The notes under the pieces: model-generated
Told to the model about the DNA's origin: nothing
What the model saw: only the letters and a program-made list of their open reading frames with translations
Database searches by the model: none
In this document: one piece after another, positions 25,138 to 33,380 of the stretch
How positions within the stretch are numbered: the stretch's first letter is position 1
Layout of the letters: every line of letters starts with the position of its first letter
Made by a program: the position numbers and the translations under genes
DNA from: Aciduliprofundum sp. MAR08-339
Lineage (GTDB): Archaea > Thermoplasmatota > Thermoplasmata > Thermoplasmatales > Aciduliprofundaceae
DNA length: 64,000 bases
Assembly: GCF_000327505.1 (NCBI RefSeq)
Contig: NC_019942.1
Span: 372,001 to 436,000, forward strand
Reading direction: 5' to 3'

Positions 25138-26040
25138 TCACCTCAACCTATAACCGCATTGCCTGCAGAATTTATCCTCACTGCTGACCTCCGCACCGCA
25201 GTTGGGGCAGGTGTATATGAATACGAGTTTTGCACCGCAGTTCCAGCAATACCTATCCTCTGGCTGAACTATTGCCCCACAGTTGGGACAGTGCAGTTCC
25301 TCACTTTTTTTCGGCTCTTCTTTAATAAGCGGCTCAACCTTGAGATCAACCTTTTGGGCTCTTTCAACCTGCGGCTTTTCCAAACCGGGCTCTATTTCTC
25401 CAGTATCTATTATCCTGTTTCCCTTCACGGCCAAGCGAAGTGCCTCATTATAATCCCCAAGGTCAAAGGCCCTTTTGGCCCTTTGCACGTAGAGCTTTGC
25501 GTATTCCTTCAACTGCCCATCTTCCATCCCGAGAATTTTCTCCTCAACAACGCCTATTTCAAACTTGGATTGCAGGTAATTGGGAGGAAGTTTTTTAACA
25601 AAATCCTTGACCTGGGGAGGCATCTCATCCTGCTTTGGCTCCCTCTCAATTTTCTTTATTATCTCCAGTTCCCTCTCAACCTGAGGACTCGTGCCATCCT
25701 CCAACAGGTTTTCTTCCTTCATTCTAAGAAGGATTCTCTTGGCATTGTTTGCAATCTCAAGGGACTCAAGATACCTCTGAGATTCGTAGGCCCTTTCCGC
25801 CTTTGAAAGCATGCTCTCCACCGGTTCCACCTTGTAACCACGATCCTTCATAACCCGGGCCATGGACCTTACAATGTGTATCTGGTTGTACGCATTATCC
25901 TCCACATTGCTCTCGTTCATTCTCATTATTTTCTCGTTGGCCCTCTTCTTCAAGAGCATGAGGGCATACGCTATACCCACGATGAAAAAAACTATGAACA
26001 GTACGAAGAATATCAACGATGATGTCACCTCAAGGGCCAT
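25138..26040 (-). CDS. Membrane-anchored double zinc-ribbon protein
   Basis: A 300-residue protein: one N-terminal membrane helix (about residues 8-30), a helical repeat-like central region (about 50-210; SKAERAYESQRYLESLEIA and AKRAFDLGDYNEALRLA look like TPR-type hairpins), a linker, and two C-terminal zinc ribbons (CPNCGAIVQPEDRYCWNCG and CPNCGAEVSSEDKFCRQCG). The ribbons should face the cytoplasm and bind protein or nucleic acid. Function unknown. A TATA-like CTTTTTATAC (about 26064-26073) supports ATG 26040. Paired with DUF131. Confidence 0.8.
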   Translation of the reverse strand: MALEVTSSLIFFVLFIVFFIVGIAYALMLLKKRANEKIMRMNESNVEDNAYNQIHIVRSMARVMKDRGYKVEPVESMLSKAERAYESQRYLESLEIANNAKRILLRMKEENLLEDGTSPQVERELEIIKKIEREPKQDEMPPQVKDFVKKLPPNYLQSKFEIGVVEEKILGMEDGQLKEYAKLYVQRAKRAFDLGDYNEALRLAVKGNRIIDTGEIEPGLEKPQVERAQKVDLKVEPLIKEEPKKSEELHCPNCGAIVQPEDRYCWNCGAKLVFIYTCPNCGAEVSSEDKFCRQCGYRLR

Positions 26041-26138
26041 TGGTTTCTTATCCCCCTACTTGTATAAAAAGATTTTGAGGTATGCACCAAAAAACTCATG
26101 GAAAGTGCTTTATATACGTAGTTTATAAAGGTGGCCAT

Positions 26139-27293
26139 ATGATCTTCTCTAAACGCATACAGAAAATGGCCCCCTCAAGCACTCTGTCTCTGGTGGAACT
26201 GGCAAACAAGTTCAGAGAGAAGGGTTATAACATAATTTCCATGGCCGTGGGAGAACCTGATTTTACAACCCCTTCATCAGTTATTGAGGCAGCCTACGAG
26301 GCAATGAAAAACGGAAAAACCCATTACACTCCTCCAACAGGAATCTCAGAACTGAGGGAGGCCATTGCAGAGAAGTACCGCGTGGAAAATGGTGTGAATG
26401 TTGATGCAAACAATGTCATTGTTACCCCTGCAAAACTCGGGATTTTCATGGCGGTGTCCACCTTCATAGACCCTGGAGATGAGGTTCTCATTCCGGATCC
26501 TGGTTGGGTCTCCTACCGAGAAATGGTTAATTTTGCCCGCGGAAAGCCCGTGGGCATTAGGCTTGTGGAAGAAAAGCATTTCACAATGGATATTGATGAT
26601 CTTGTGAGCAAGATAAATTTCAAAACAAAGGTGCTCATAATAAACTCGCCCTCAAATCCCACCGGCTCAATTTTGACCTATGAGGATCTGAAGGCCATAA
26701 GAGACGTTGTTGTGGATTTTGATCTGATTCTCATAAGCGACGAAATATACGAGAAAATAATCTACGAAGGAGAGCACATCTCCCCCGGTGTGTTTGAAGA
26801 TCTGCTCAATTACACAGTAATCATCAACGGATTCTCCAAGAGTCACGCAATGACCGGGTGGAGAATAGGATACCTCATCGCCCCACACAGTTTCATTCCG
26901 CAACTGGAGAAGATGCAGCAGCATACGATATCCTGTGCACCGAGTATGGCCCAGTACGCTGCTTTGCAGGCGTTGAAGGAGAAGGAGGCCGTACACAAAA
27001 TGGTTGAAGAGTTCAGAATGAGAAGGAATTTCGTCTACGAAGAACTCTCAAAAATTGAGGGTTTGCATGTAAAGAGACCCAAGGGAACATTCTACATATT
27101 TCCAAGATACGATTTTGATTTGCCCTCCAAGGTATTTGCCGAGGAGTTGATGATTAAAAAACAAGTGGCAATTACCCCTGGTTCTGCATTTGGTCCCCAC
27201 GGTGAAGGGTATTTCCGTCTCTCATTTGCCACCTCAATGGAGAATCTCAAAGAGGGTATCAAAAGATTGAGAGAGTTCATAGAGGAACTGTGA
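26139..27293 (+). CDS. Class I/II aminotransferase (aspartate aminotransferase-like)
   Basis: A 384-residue fold-type I PLP enzyme. Motifs: MAVGEPDFTTP at the N-terminus, NSPSNPTGS (PLP-contact asparagine), the strand SDEIYE, the Schiff-base lysine in NGFSKSHAMTGWRIGYL, and the C-terminal FRLSFA with the carboxylate-binding arginine. Likely substrates are aspartate, aromatic or branched amino acids; the sequence does not decide. The frame is open from 26082, but ATG 26139 fits: TATA box CTTTATATACG at 26107-26116 and AGGTGG just before. Divergent from the zinc-ribbon gene. Confidence 0.92.
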   Translation: MIFSKRIQKMAPSSTLSLVELANKFREKGYNIISMAVGEPDFTTPSSVIEAAYEAMKNGKTHYTPPTGISELREAIAEKYRVENGVNVDANNVIVTPAKLGIFMAVSTFIDPGDEVLIPDPGWVSYREMVNFARGKPVGIRLVEEKHFTMDIDDLVSKINFKTKVLIINSPSNPTGSILTYEDLKAIRDVVVDFDLILISDEIYEKIIYEGEHISPGVFEDLLNYTVIINGFSKSHAMTGWRIGYLIAPHSFIPQLEKMQQHTISCAPSMAQYAALQALKEKEAVHKMVEEFRMRRNFVYEELSKIEGLHVKRPKGTFYIFPRYDFDLPSKVFAEELMIKKQVAITPGSAFGPHGEGYFRLSFATSMENLKEGIKRLREFIEEL

Positions 27294-27330
27294 GGAAAAG
27301 TATTAATTTTTATTTCCCTATGCTTGCACC

Positions 27331-27597
27331 ATGACGATATTCCCATCGGACATACTTGCAGGTATACTAATCCTCGTGTCCCTCATACTTCTCTTAGTGG
27401 CCTTTATGGCTTACAGGAGGTACAGGCTGAAAGCAGCAATTATATCCACGGTGATATTCACAATATTCCTTCTAAAGGGTATAATTTACGAGGCAAACAT
27501 ATACTATTCCATGAACCTGAACGTACCTGAAATTTTCATGGGTCTTGATGTGATAATCCTCATATCCCTCTACTTTGCCCTTGCTCTCAGGGGCTGA
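27331..27597 (+). CDS. Small membrane protein upstream of a regulator
   Basis: An 88-residue protein with three predicted membrane helices (about residues 7-27, 35-50 and 68-86) separated by the basic turn RRYRLK and a short extracellular loop. I recognise no family. The start fits a leaderless mRNA from TTAATTTTTATTT (about 27302-27315). Its stop is only 4 bases before the start of a double winged-helix regulator, so it may act as the membrane sensor for that regulator. Confidence 0.65.
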   Translation: MTIFPSDILAGILILVSLILLLVAFMAYRRYRLKAAIISTVIFTIFLLKGIIYEANIYYSMNLNVPEIFMGLDVIILISLYFALALRG

Positions 27598-27601
27598 AGT
27601 T

Positions 27602-28123
27602 ATGGAGGATCTAAGCACGAGGAGGAGGATATACGAGGAAATTCTGCTTAATCCTGGACTGCATTTCAGGGAATTGCAGAGAAGACTGGATATGCCAGTG
27701 GGAATGCTGGAATACCATCTCAACGTGCTCCTGAAAGATGAACTCATAGTATCCAGAGAGGACGGTAGATACATAAGGTTCTTCGCAAACACGTACATGA
27801 GCCACCAGGAGAGAAAAATAATGGGATTTCTGAGAAATGAAATAGTAAGAAAAATCATCATCTTTTTACTTGAAAATGGAAGGGTAAAGCAAAGGGATAT
27901 CGCCAATTTCGTGGGAATAAGCCCTTCCACCTTGTCATATCACCTTAACAAACTTGTTAAAGGAGGAATCCTGCAAAGGGAGATTGAGGGAAGAGAGCGG
28001 TACTACTCTTTAAAGGACCCCAAAATAATGGCGAGAACCATAATAAAGTACAGAAAATCCTTCCTTGATTCCCTTGTGGACAATTTTGTAAAACTTTGGG
28101 AAAAAAGGGAGAGAAATATTTAG
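27602..28123 (+). CDS. Double winged-helix transcriptional regulator
   Basis: A 173-residue regulator with two consecutive winged-helix domains. The first (about residues 5-65) has HFRELQRRLDMPVGMLEYH and the wing SREDGRYIRFF; the second (about 75-145) has KQRDIANFVGISPSTLSYH and the wing REIEGRERYYSL. This tandem ArsR-like layout is common in Thermoplasmata and methanogens, usually with membrane partners. ATG 27602 follows the membrane gene by 4 bases. It ends opposite the surface-protein gene (4-bp overlap) whose promoter carries three copies of a repeated operator, making this protein the closest candidate to bind there. Confidence 0.87.
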   Translation: MEDLSTRRRIYEEILLNPGLHFRELQRRLDMPVGMLEYHLNVLLKDELIVSREDGRYIRFFANTYMSHQERKIMGFLRNEIVRKIIIFLLENGRVKQRDIANFVGISPSTLSYHLNKLVKGGILQREIEGRERYYSLKDPKIMARTIIKYRKSFLDSLVDNFVKLWEKRERNI

Positions 28124-29331
28124 CGACTCTTCACTCTCCACGCAGCCACCACAATTATTGCAATTATCACAATTCCAACACCTATCCACAGCATAGGATT
28201 GCTGACACCCTGAGGAGTTGTTGCATTGGTTGAAACTTCTTCAGAAACTGGTTCACTTTCCACATCAAGGGTGTGCTCCGAAAAATGGGGTACGTAGAGC
28301 AGCAAGGTCATAGTACCGTTGTCTTCCACCACGGAGTATTTTGCCTCATATCCTCCATTGAAGAGTTCCTGGGGTGTTGTTTCATTTATTACCTTTCCAT
28401 CAAATTTAACCACTAGTTTGTGATGCGCCGTGAGATTCAAAGTACCATTTTCAATGTTTATCATTATAACTCTGCTTCCATTTACACCCTCCGCAGATAT
28501 GTCTATGCGTATATGGTTTCTCTCCCTCATTGCCAATTTTGCTTCAAGTCCAGAGGTGTAGTTCACAAATTCTGCAGAATGGGCGTTTATGTACATCTCA
28601 CCACCAATCTTTCCTCTCTCAAACTCCCTCATAAGCATCTTCTTCATTTCACCTGGAATGTTCAAATTCCTAGGCTCCATGAAGAGCACGCTTGTTGTGC
28701 TGTGCCTCCTTCCATGGGAATCCATGTAACTTCCTGTGGTTACAGTAATTCTATTTTCTCCCACGCTCACATTTCCATTGGATACAAAAATATACGCCGA
28801 TACTTTTCCACTTAGAACCACCGTTGAATTCTCCAAGGTTGCATTTATACCAGGGGCCAGGGTATAAGTTATGACATCACTTCCATGGGTGAGTATGTGC
28901 AAAATACCAACAGGAGTATCCAGTGCCTGAATCAATCTCCACCCGCCATTCAAATTCTTCTCACTCCAGTTCAAATGCTCCCATGCTCCAAGGTAAAAGA
29001 ACTTTGCCCCCGAAACCCTTATTTTCCCCATTCCACCATTCTTATAATCTATGGAGGTGAACACGGTAACATTATTCACCGAATAGTCACTTATTTCTCC
29101 CGTTCTGGGATTCACCGTGAAATTGACGTACTTTCCAACCACCATGCCGTTGTTGTACTGAAACTCGCCAATCAATCCATGGTGCATTCTCTGCCTATAC
29201 ATGTCTGCACTGCCTCCATTATGGCCATTATGGTCTGCACCGCTTCCACTGTGACCGGCCGCAGCCGCCACACCTGCCATTGCGGGTACCACCATAAGGG
29301 CTGCAATTATCAATATCCACATCCTCTTCAT
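28120..29331 (-). CDS. Secreted, membrane-anchored His-rich surface protein
   Basis: About 403 residues. A signal peptide (MKRMWILIIAALMVVPAMA) leads to a glycine/histidine-rich stretch (HSGSG, DHNGHNGG, MHHG) that could bind metal ions; a long beta-rich extracytoplasmic domain with many N-glycosylation sequons follows, then a Ser/Thr linker, one C-terminal membrane helix and the basic tail RVKSR. I recognise no enzymatic domain. The frame opens at 29373, but GGTGAT lies 4 bases before ATG 29331. TATA (GGTTTATATCC, minus strand) is at 29361-29371, with repeated operator-like sites directly upstream shared with the divergent gene. Confidence 0.78.
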   Translation of the reverse strand: MKRMWILIIAALMVVPAMAGVAAAAGHSGSGADHNGHNGGSADMYRQRMHHGLIGEFQYNNGMVVGKYVNFTVNPRTGEISDYSVNNVTVFTSIDYKNGGMGKIRVSGAKFFYLGAWEHLNWSEKNLNGGWRLIQALDTPVGILHILTHGSDVITYTLAPGINATLENSTVVLSGKVSAYIFVSNGNVSVGENRITVTTGSYMDSHGRRHSTTSVLFMEPRNLNIPGEMKKMLMREFERGKIGGEMYINAHSAEFVNYTSGLEAKLAMRERNHIRIDISAEGVNGSRVIMINIENGTLNLTAHHKLVVKFDGKVINETTPQELFNGGYEAKYSVVEDNGTMTLLLYVPHFSEHTLDVESEPVSEEVSTNATTPQGVSNPMLWIGVGIVIIAIIVVAAWRVKSR

Positions 29332-29377
29332 TTTCATCACCTGATTGAAGATTTGGGCATGGATATAAACCATTTAT

Positions 29378-29428
29378 GGTACAATCTTCGAAGAGTGGTA
29401 CAAAATTCGAACATTCGATATTTGTACC
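29378..29428. promoter_or_regulatory. Three GGTACAA-TTCGAA operator repeats between divergent surface genes
   Basis: Three 15-base copies: GGTACAATCTTCGAA (29378-29392, plus), GGTACAAAATTCGAA (29397-29411, plus) and the inverse complement TTCGATATTTGTACC (29414-29428). The first two are spaced by 19 bases, the second and third face each other with 2 bases between. All lie between the two divergent TATA boxes (29361-29371 minus; about 29433-29443 plus), an arrangement suited to shared activation or joint repression. Confidence 0.7.
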
Positions 29429-29464
29429 AAAATTCATTTAAATGGGGCCTGCATTTCATTAAAC

Positions 29465-30406
29465 GTGAAAAAAATCATTGCAATTGTTCTGGGATTGCTC
29501 CTACTTTCCGTAACTCTCCTGACCTTAGATGTCAGTGGATCCCAGAATAGCCCAGATACGAGAATAATTTTCGATAATAAAAATGCAACCCTTTCCATAT
29601 CCATTAACAAAACCCAGCACTTTTATCTGAAATTCACCAGAATATTCATATCAACCACTCCCTCCTTCTCACCCCATTTCATGGACTTTGAAAGGATTGA
29701 AAATATGAACATTGAGAGGATGAGTTCCCACAACTCAGTAATGGGGAACTACACGAGGATAACCATGTGGAAGGAATTTGAAATTAAGGGCAGATCCCAC
29801 CACCACGGCAATCCAATAAGGGTGAACCTGACTCTGAACTTCTACCTTGCAGAAAAAACTTACAGGAAGAATGACGTGAACATAACGAGAAATATGATAA
29901 GATATAGTACCATAATAAAAACCAACACGAAGAACGCCTATGTTTTTCTGGAAGAGCATATGAACTATGGTGAAAACCACAAAAACGGCTCCACATCAAG
30001 GGTTTTTGAGTGCAATAAAACCGCAAGGCACTGGAAAATGATGAGCCCGACCAAGCACGTTATGAAGCATCGCTTTGGTTCTGACCACCTAGGTATGATA
30101 GGATTCGGAAGAAATAATGTGACCTTCAGGTACATGTGGGAGTATAGAGACAACATAAATACGCTGTACTCCTACGATGGTTCAAACTTCATTCTGTACT
30201 TCATATTCCAGGATAAAAACGGAACCATCGTGCAGGACCCTTACATCACCCTCCCAGAACCCATATCCCTCAACACCACAAGCATAGTAAACGGCATCAG
30301 GCACACCGTAAATTACATAATGGACCATGCCCTCTCTCTGGGCATAGGAATAACCCTCGCCGTGGTTATAGTCCTTTCCGCTCCCCTGTTGAAACGTCGT
30401 TTGTAG
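29465..30406 (+). CDS. Secreted, membrane-anchored surface protein
   Basis: A 313-residue protein with signal peptide (about residues 1-25, ending DVSGSQ), a beta-rich domain with many Asn-x-Thr/Ser sequons and a His cluster (GRSHHHGN), the motif VQDPYITLPEP, and a C-terminal membrane helix ending KRRL. Start is GTG 29465, at leaderless distance from TTCATTTAAATG. It is divergent from the His-rich protein and shares its operator cluster. Layout and the QDP-x-I-x-L motif resemble the 19637-20875 protein, so these may be members of one lineage-specific surface family; no function is recognisable. Confidence 0.75.
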   Translation: MKKIIAIVLGLLLLSVTLLTLDVSGSQNSPDTRIIFDNKNATLSISINKTQHFYLKFTRIFISTTPSFSPHFMDFERIENMNIERMSSHNSVMGNYTRITMWKEFEIKGRSHHHGNPIRVNLTLNFYLAEKTYRKNDVNITRNMIRYSTIIKTNTKNAYVFLEEHMNYGENHKNGSTSRVFECNKTARHWKMMSPTKHVMKHRFGSDHLGMIGFGRNNVTFRYMWEYRDNINTLYSYDGSNFILYFIFQDKNGTIVQDPYITLPEPISLNTTSIVNGIRHTVNYIMDHALSLGIGITLAVVIVLSAPLLKRRL

Positions 30407-30422
30407 TTTTAAAAACTACAAA
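30400..30422. promoter_or_regulatory. Perfect 11-bp inverted repeat before the tes operon
   Basis: Arms TTTGTAGTTTT and AAAACTACAAA are exact inverted copies around one A. The repeat covers the stop codon of the upstream gene and lies immediately before the TATA-like ATTTTTAAAA (about 30423-30432) of the lipid operon. It could be an operator or, as RNA, a stem ending the upstream message. Confidence 0.55.
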
Positions 30423-30464
30423 ATTTTTAAAATGTATGCATTATCTATCGATTTGGGGATTACT

Positions 30465-32006
30465 ATGTATGTAATACAACCATCAAATCTCAAAAAGGGA
30501 CTTCCTAAGGAAACAAAGAGCATATGTCCCGTATGCGGAAAGGTGATACCCGCAACCATATACGAGGAGGACGGAAAGATATGGTACAAGAAGACCTGCC
30601 CAGAGCACGGTGAGTTCAAGGACATTTATTACGGAGACGCCGAGGTATGGCACTGGATGGAGAAATGGGGAACCATTCTGGATGGAGTTGGCCCCAAGAA
30701 TGTGAAGATCATAAATGGATACTCTGATCATCATTATTCATTCACCGCCCTGGCAAATCTGGATTTGACCAACAGGTGCAACCTTCGCTGTCCCATATGC
30801 TTTGCAAATGCCAACGCTGCTGGCTACGTTTACGAACCAGATTTTGATACAGTAGTGCGAATGATGAAGTATCTGAGGCAGGAGAGACCCGTGCCGACCC
30901 CTGCAATTCAATTTGCCGGGGGGGAGCCAACCATTTACCCGAGATTCTTTGATGTTATCCGTAAGGCCAAGGAGTTGGGATTCGCCCAGATTCAGGTGGC
31001 CACAAATGGAATCCTCATAGCCAACGATCCCACCTTTGCCCAGAAGATGGCCGATGCGGGAATGCACACGGTGTACCTGCAATTTGACGGTTTCAAGGAG
31101 AGTACGTACATAACAGCCAGAGGCCTGAATCTGCTACCCACAAAAATGAAGGCCATTGAGAATCTCCGTAAGGTCAAGCCAAAACCACTGGCAACGGTGC
31201 TAGTGCCTACCGTGGTAAAGGGAGTTAACGATGACGAGGTTGGAAAAATAGTGGAATTCGGATTGCAGAATCTTGATGTTATTCGCGCCGTGAATTTCCA
31301 ACCCGTATCCCTCTCGGGAAGAATTCCTCAGGGTGAGTTACTCAAGATGCGTTATACCACAGGAGATCTCATAAGGGATCTGCACGAGCAGACAGACTTC
31401 ATAGAAAAGACCGATTTCTTCCCAATACCCGTGGCAGCACTCTTCGCGGAGATCGCCTCTCAGATATTCAAGGATCCAAAACCGTCCTTCACGACGCACC
31501 CCGCCTGCGGTGCCGCAACCTATGTGTTCCACGACTACGAGAAGAAAAAGAACATTCCGATCGCCAGGTTCATTGATGTGGCCGGCCTTATTGAGGAAAT
31601 AACCCCACTCGTGTTCAACAAAACCTTTGAGAAGAAGAGCAAACTTGGAAGCATACTCACGCTTTACAAGATTCTCAAGAAGCACTACGACAAAGAGTAC
31701 GCCCCCAGCGGCTTCAAACTCAAGGAGATTGTGGGTGTGTTTGAGCAGGGAACCAAGGATTCCCTCGGCAAATTGCACTGGGACTCCATGTTCATAGGTG
31801 CCATGCACTTCCAGGATGCTTATAATTACGATATCCACCGCACTATAAGGTGCGTTATCCACTACGTGACCCCAGAGCCTAGCATAATACCATTCTGCTC
31901 CTACAACACGGGCCCCGTGTTCAGAGAGAAAATAGAAAAGAAGTACTCCATAAGCCTTGAAGAGTACAGAAAGAGACACGGCAACGTGGTGGGTGTTGAG
32001 GGATAA
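30465..32006 (+). CDS. tes: Radical SAM tetraether lipid synthase-like protein (Tes family)
   Basis: A 513-residue radical SAM enzyme of the COG1964 group that includes Tes (MJ0619), which joins the phytanyl chains of two archaeols into tetraether lipids. An N-terminal rubredoxin-like site has Cys21, Cys24, Cys45 and His48; the radical SAM cluster cysteines are 105, 109 and 112 in CNLRCPICFANANAAGYVY; IQFAGGEPT, YLQFDG and a C-terminal PFCSYNTGPVFREKIEKKY follow. The Cys-rich block that family members usually carry just before residue 95 is missing here (NGYSDHHYSF). ATG 30465 is preferred over 30432, which is too near the TATA box. It leads an operon with ferredoxin and geranylgeranyl reductase, supporting a lipid role. 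Confidence 0.85.
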   Translation: MYVIQPSNLKKGLPKETKSICPVCGKVIPATIYEEDGKIWYKKTCPEHGEFKDIYYGDAEVWHWMEKWGTILDGVGPKNVKIINGYSDHHYSFTALANLDLTNRCNLRCPICFANANAAGYVYEPDFDTVVRMMKYLRQERPVPTPAIQFAGGEPTIYPRFFDVIRKAKELGFAQIQVATNGILIANDPTFAQKMADAGMHTVYLQFDGFKESTYITARGLNLLPTKMKAIENLRKVKPKPLATVLVPTVVKGVNDDEVGKIVEFGLQNLDVIRAVNFQPVSLSGRIPQGELLKMRYTTGDLIRDLHEQTDFIEKTDFFPIPVAALFAEIASQIFKDPKPSFTTHPACGAATYVFHDYEKKKNIPIARFIDVAGLIEEITPLVFNKTFEKKSKLGSILTLYKILKKHYDKEYAPSGFKLKEIVGVFEQGTKDSLGKLHWDSMFIGAMHFQDAYNYDIHRTIRCVIHYVTPEPSIIPFCSYNTGPVFREKIEKKYSISLEEYRKRHGNVVGVEG

Positions 32007-32008
32007 GT

Positions 32009-32191
32009 ATGATGAAGGTTGACCCTTCCGTGTGCAATTACTGCGGTGCATGCGTGGGTTCATGCCCAGTAAACTGCATGTTTCTTGATGAGACGATAGT
32101 GAGGATAGATGAGGATAAGTGCATAAAGTGTGGGTTCTGCATACGCGCATGCCCCGTGGGTGCAATTGATGCAGAGTGGTGGTCAGAATGA
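32009..32191 (+). CDS. 2[4Fe-4S] ferredoxin
   Basis: A 60-residue ferredoxin with two clusters: CNYCGACVGSCPVNC and CIKCGFCIRACPVGA. It starts 2 bases after the tes stop and its own stop overlaps the start of the geranylgeranyl reductase (ATGA), so all three are translated together. It probably supplies low-potential electrons for the radical SAM step or for double-bond reduction. ATG 32009 and 32012 are both possible starts. Confidence 0.93.
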   Translation: MMKVDPSVCNYCGACVGSCPVNCMFLDETIVRIDEDKCIKCGFCIRACPVGAIDAEWWSE

Positions 32192-33375
32192 AAAGGTACG
32201 AGTACGATGTTCTTGTCATAGGCGCAGGTCCGGGGGGCTCAATGGCCGCAAGGTACGCTGCACGCCATGGACTAAGGGTTCTACTTGTGGAGAAGAGACC
32301 AGAAATAGGGGTGCCCGTGCGCTGTGCGGAGGGTATCTCCCGTGCATGGATGGACGAAGTGGAAATAGAACCTCAGGATAGGTGGATAGATGCTTACATG
32401 GATGGTGCAAAGATATACTCGCCAGATGAGAAGAGTGTTGTGGAGCTCACCGCAGAGCAGGCAGGCAACGAGGTTGGATTTGTGCTCAATCGCGAGTACT
32501 TTGACAAGTATCTTGCATCCCTGGCAGCAAAGGAGGGTGCAGAGATATGGATGAAGAGCCCGGCCATAGAGATAATCAAGGAAGATGGCTACATTAAGGG
32601 TGCAATAATACGTAAATTTGGAGAAAAGGTTGAAGTGCGAGCCAAGATAGTCATAGCAGCCGATGGTTTTGAATCCCAAGTGGCCCGGTGGGCAGGACTC
32701 AACACAGTGCTTCGCGAAAGGGATATTGTATCCTGCATACAGTACAGGATGACAAACATAGATATAGAGGAAAACTTCACCCACTTCTTCATAGGCTCCT
32801 GCGCTCCTGGAGGATACGTATGGATCTTCCCCAAGGGTAAGAAGGAGGCAAATGTTGGCATAGGCGTGGCGCTAAACAAGTTGAAGCACAGGGGAGAAGT
32901 TAAAAAGTACATGGACGAGTTTATTGAAAAACACGATTATCTCAAAAAGGGAAGCGTAATACAGATTGTCACCGGAGCCGTATCAACATGCCCTGTGCCA
33001 AAGAAGATAGTTGACAACGGAATAATGCTCGTGGGCGATGCCGCTCGCCTCATAGACCCAATAACCGGTGGTGGCATAGCAAATGCCTGCATCTCTGGAA
33101 AGTACGCTGGAGAGATAGCAGCAAAGTGCATAGATAATCCCAGCAGAGAATGCCTTGAGGAGTACCAGAACATGGTACAGGAGAAGTGGGGAAGAAAGCA
33201 CCTGCGCAACTGGTTCGTCAAGGAGAAACTCGCCGCTCTGAGTGATGACACACTGAACAAACTTATGGATGTGATTTCAAAGGAGAAAATAACAAAAATT
33301 TCAGTGAGAGGGATCCTTGAGGCAGTGCAGAAAAAGTACCCCGAACTCATTGAAGAGTTCGAAGACCTTCTCTAA
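32188..33375 (+). CDS. Geranylgeranyl reductase family flavoprotein
   Basis: A 395-residue FAD enzyme of the archaeal geranylgeranyl reductase family, which saturates the isoprenoid chains of membrane lipids. FAD motifs: VLVIGAGPGGSMAARYAA at the N-terminus, VEKRPEIGVPVRCAEG (the conserved PxxCxEG-like segment), IVIAADGFES, and MLVGDAARLIDPITGGGI. Length is normal. ATG 32188 overlaps the ferredoxin stop. With tes and ferredoxin it forms a compact lipid-maturation operon: saturation of chains and their coupling into tetraethers. Ferredoxin as electron donor is inferred from the operon. Confidence 0.92.
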   Translation: MKRYEYDVLVIGAGPGGSMAARYAARHGLRVLLVEKRPEIGVPVRCAEGISRAWMDEVEIEPQDRWIDAYMDGAKIYSPDEKSVVELTAEQAGNEVGFVLNREYFDKYLASLAAKEGAEIWMKSPAIEIIKEDGYIKGAIIRKFGEKVEVRAKIVIAADGFESQVARWAGLNTVLRERDIVSCIQYRMTNIDIEENFTHFFIGSCAPGGYVWIFPKGKKEANVGIGVALNKLKHRGEVKKYMDEFIEKHDYLKKGSVIQIVTGAVSTCPVPKKIVDNGIMLVGDAARLIDPITGGGIANACISGKYAGEIAAKCIDNPSRECLEEYQNMVQEKWGRKHLRNWFVKEKLAALSDDTLNKLMDVISKEKITKISVRGILEAVQKKYPELIEEFEDLL

Positions 33376-33380
33376 ATTTT

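Noticed and set aside
25159-25806. A 215-residue open frame on the plus strand
   Set aside because: Antisense to the zinc-ribbon protein, whose cysteine motifs and start are convincing.
31338-32219. A 293-residue open frame on the minus strand under the tes-like gene
   Set aside because: Antisense to a strongly conserved radical SAM coding sequence; no domain or promoter supports it.
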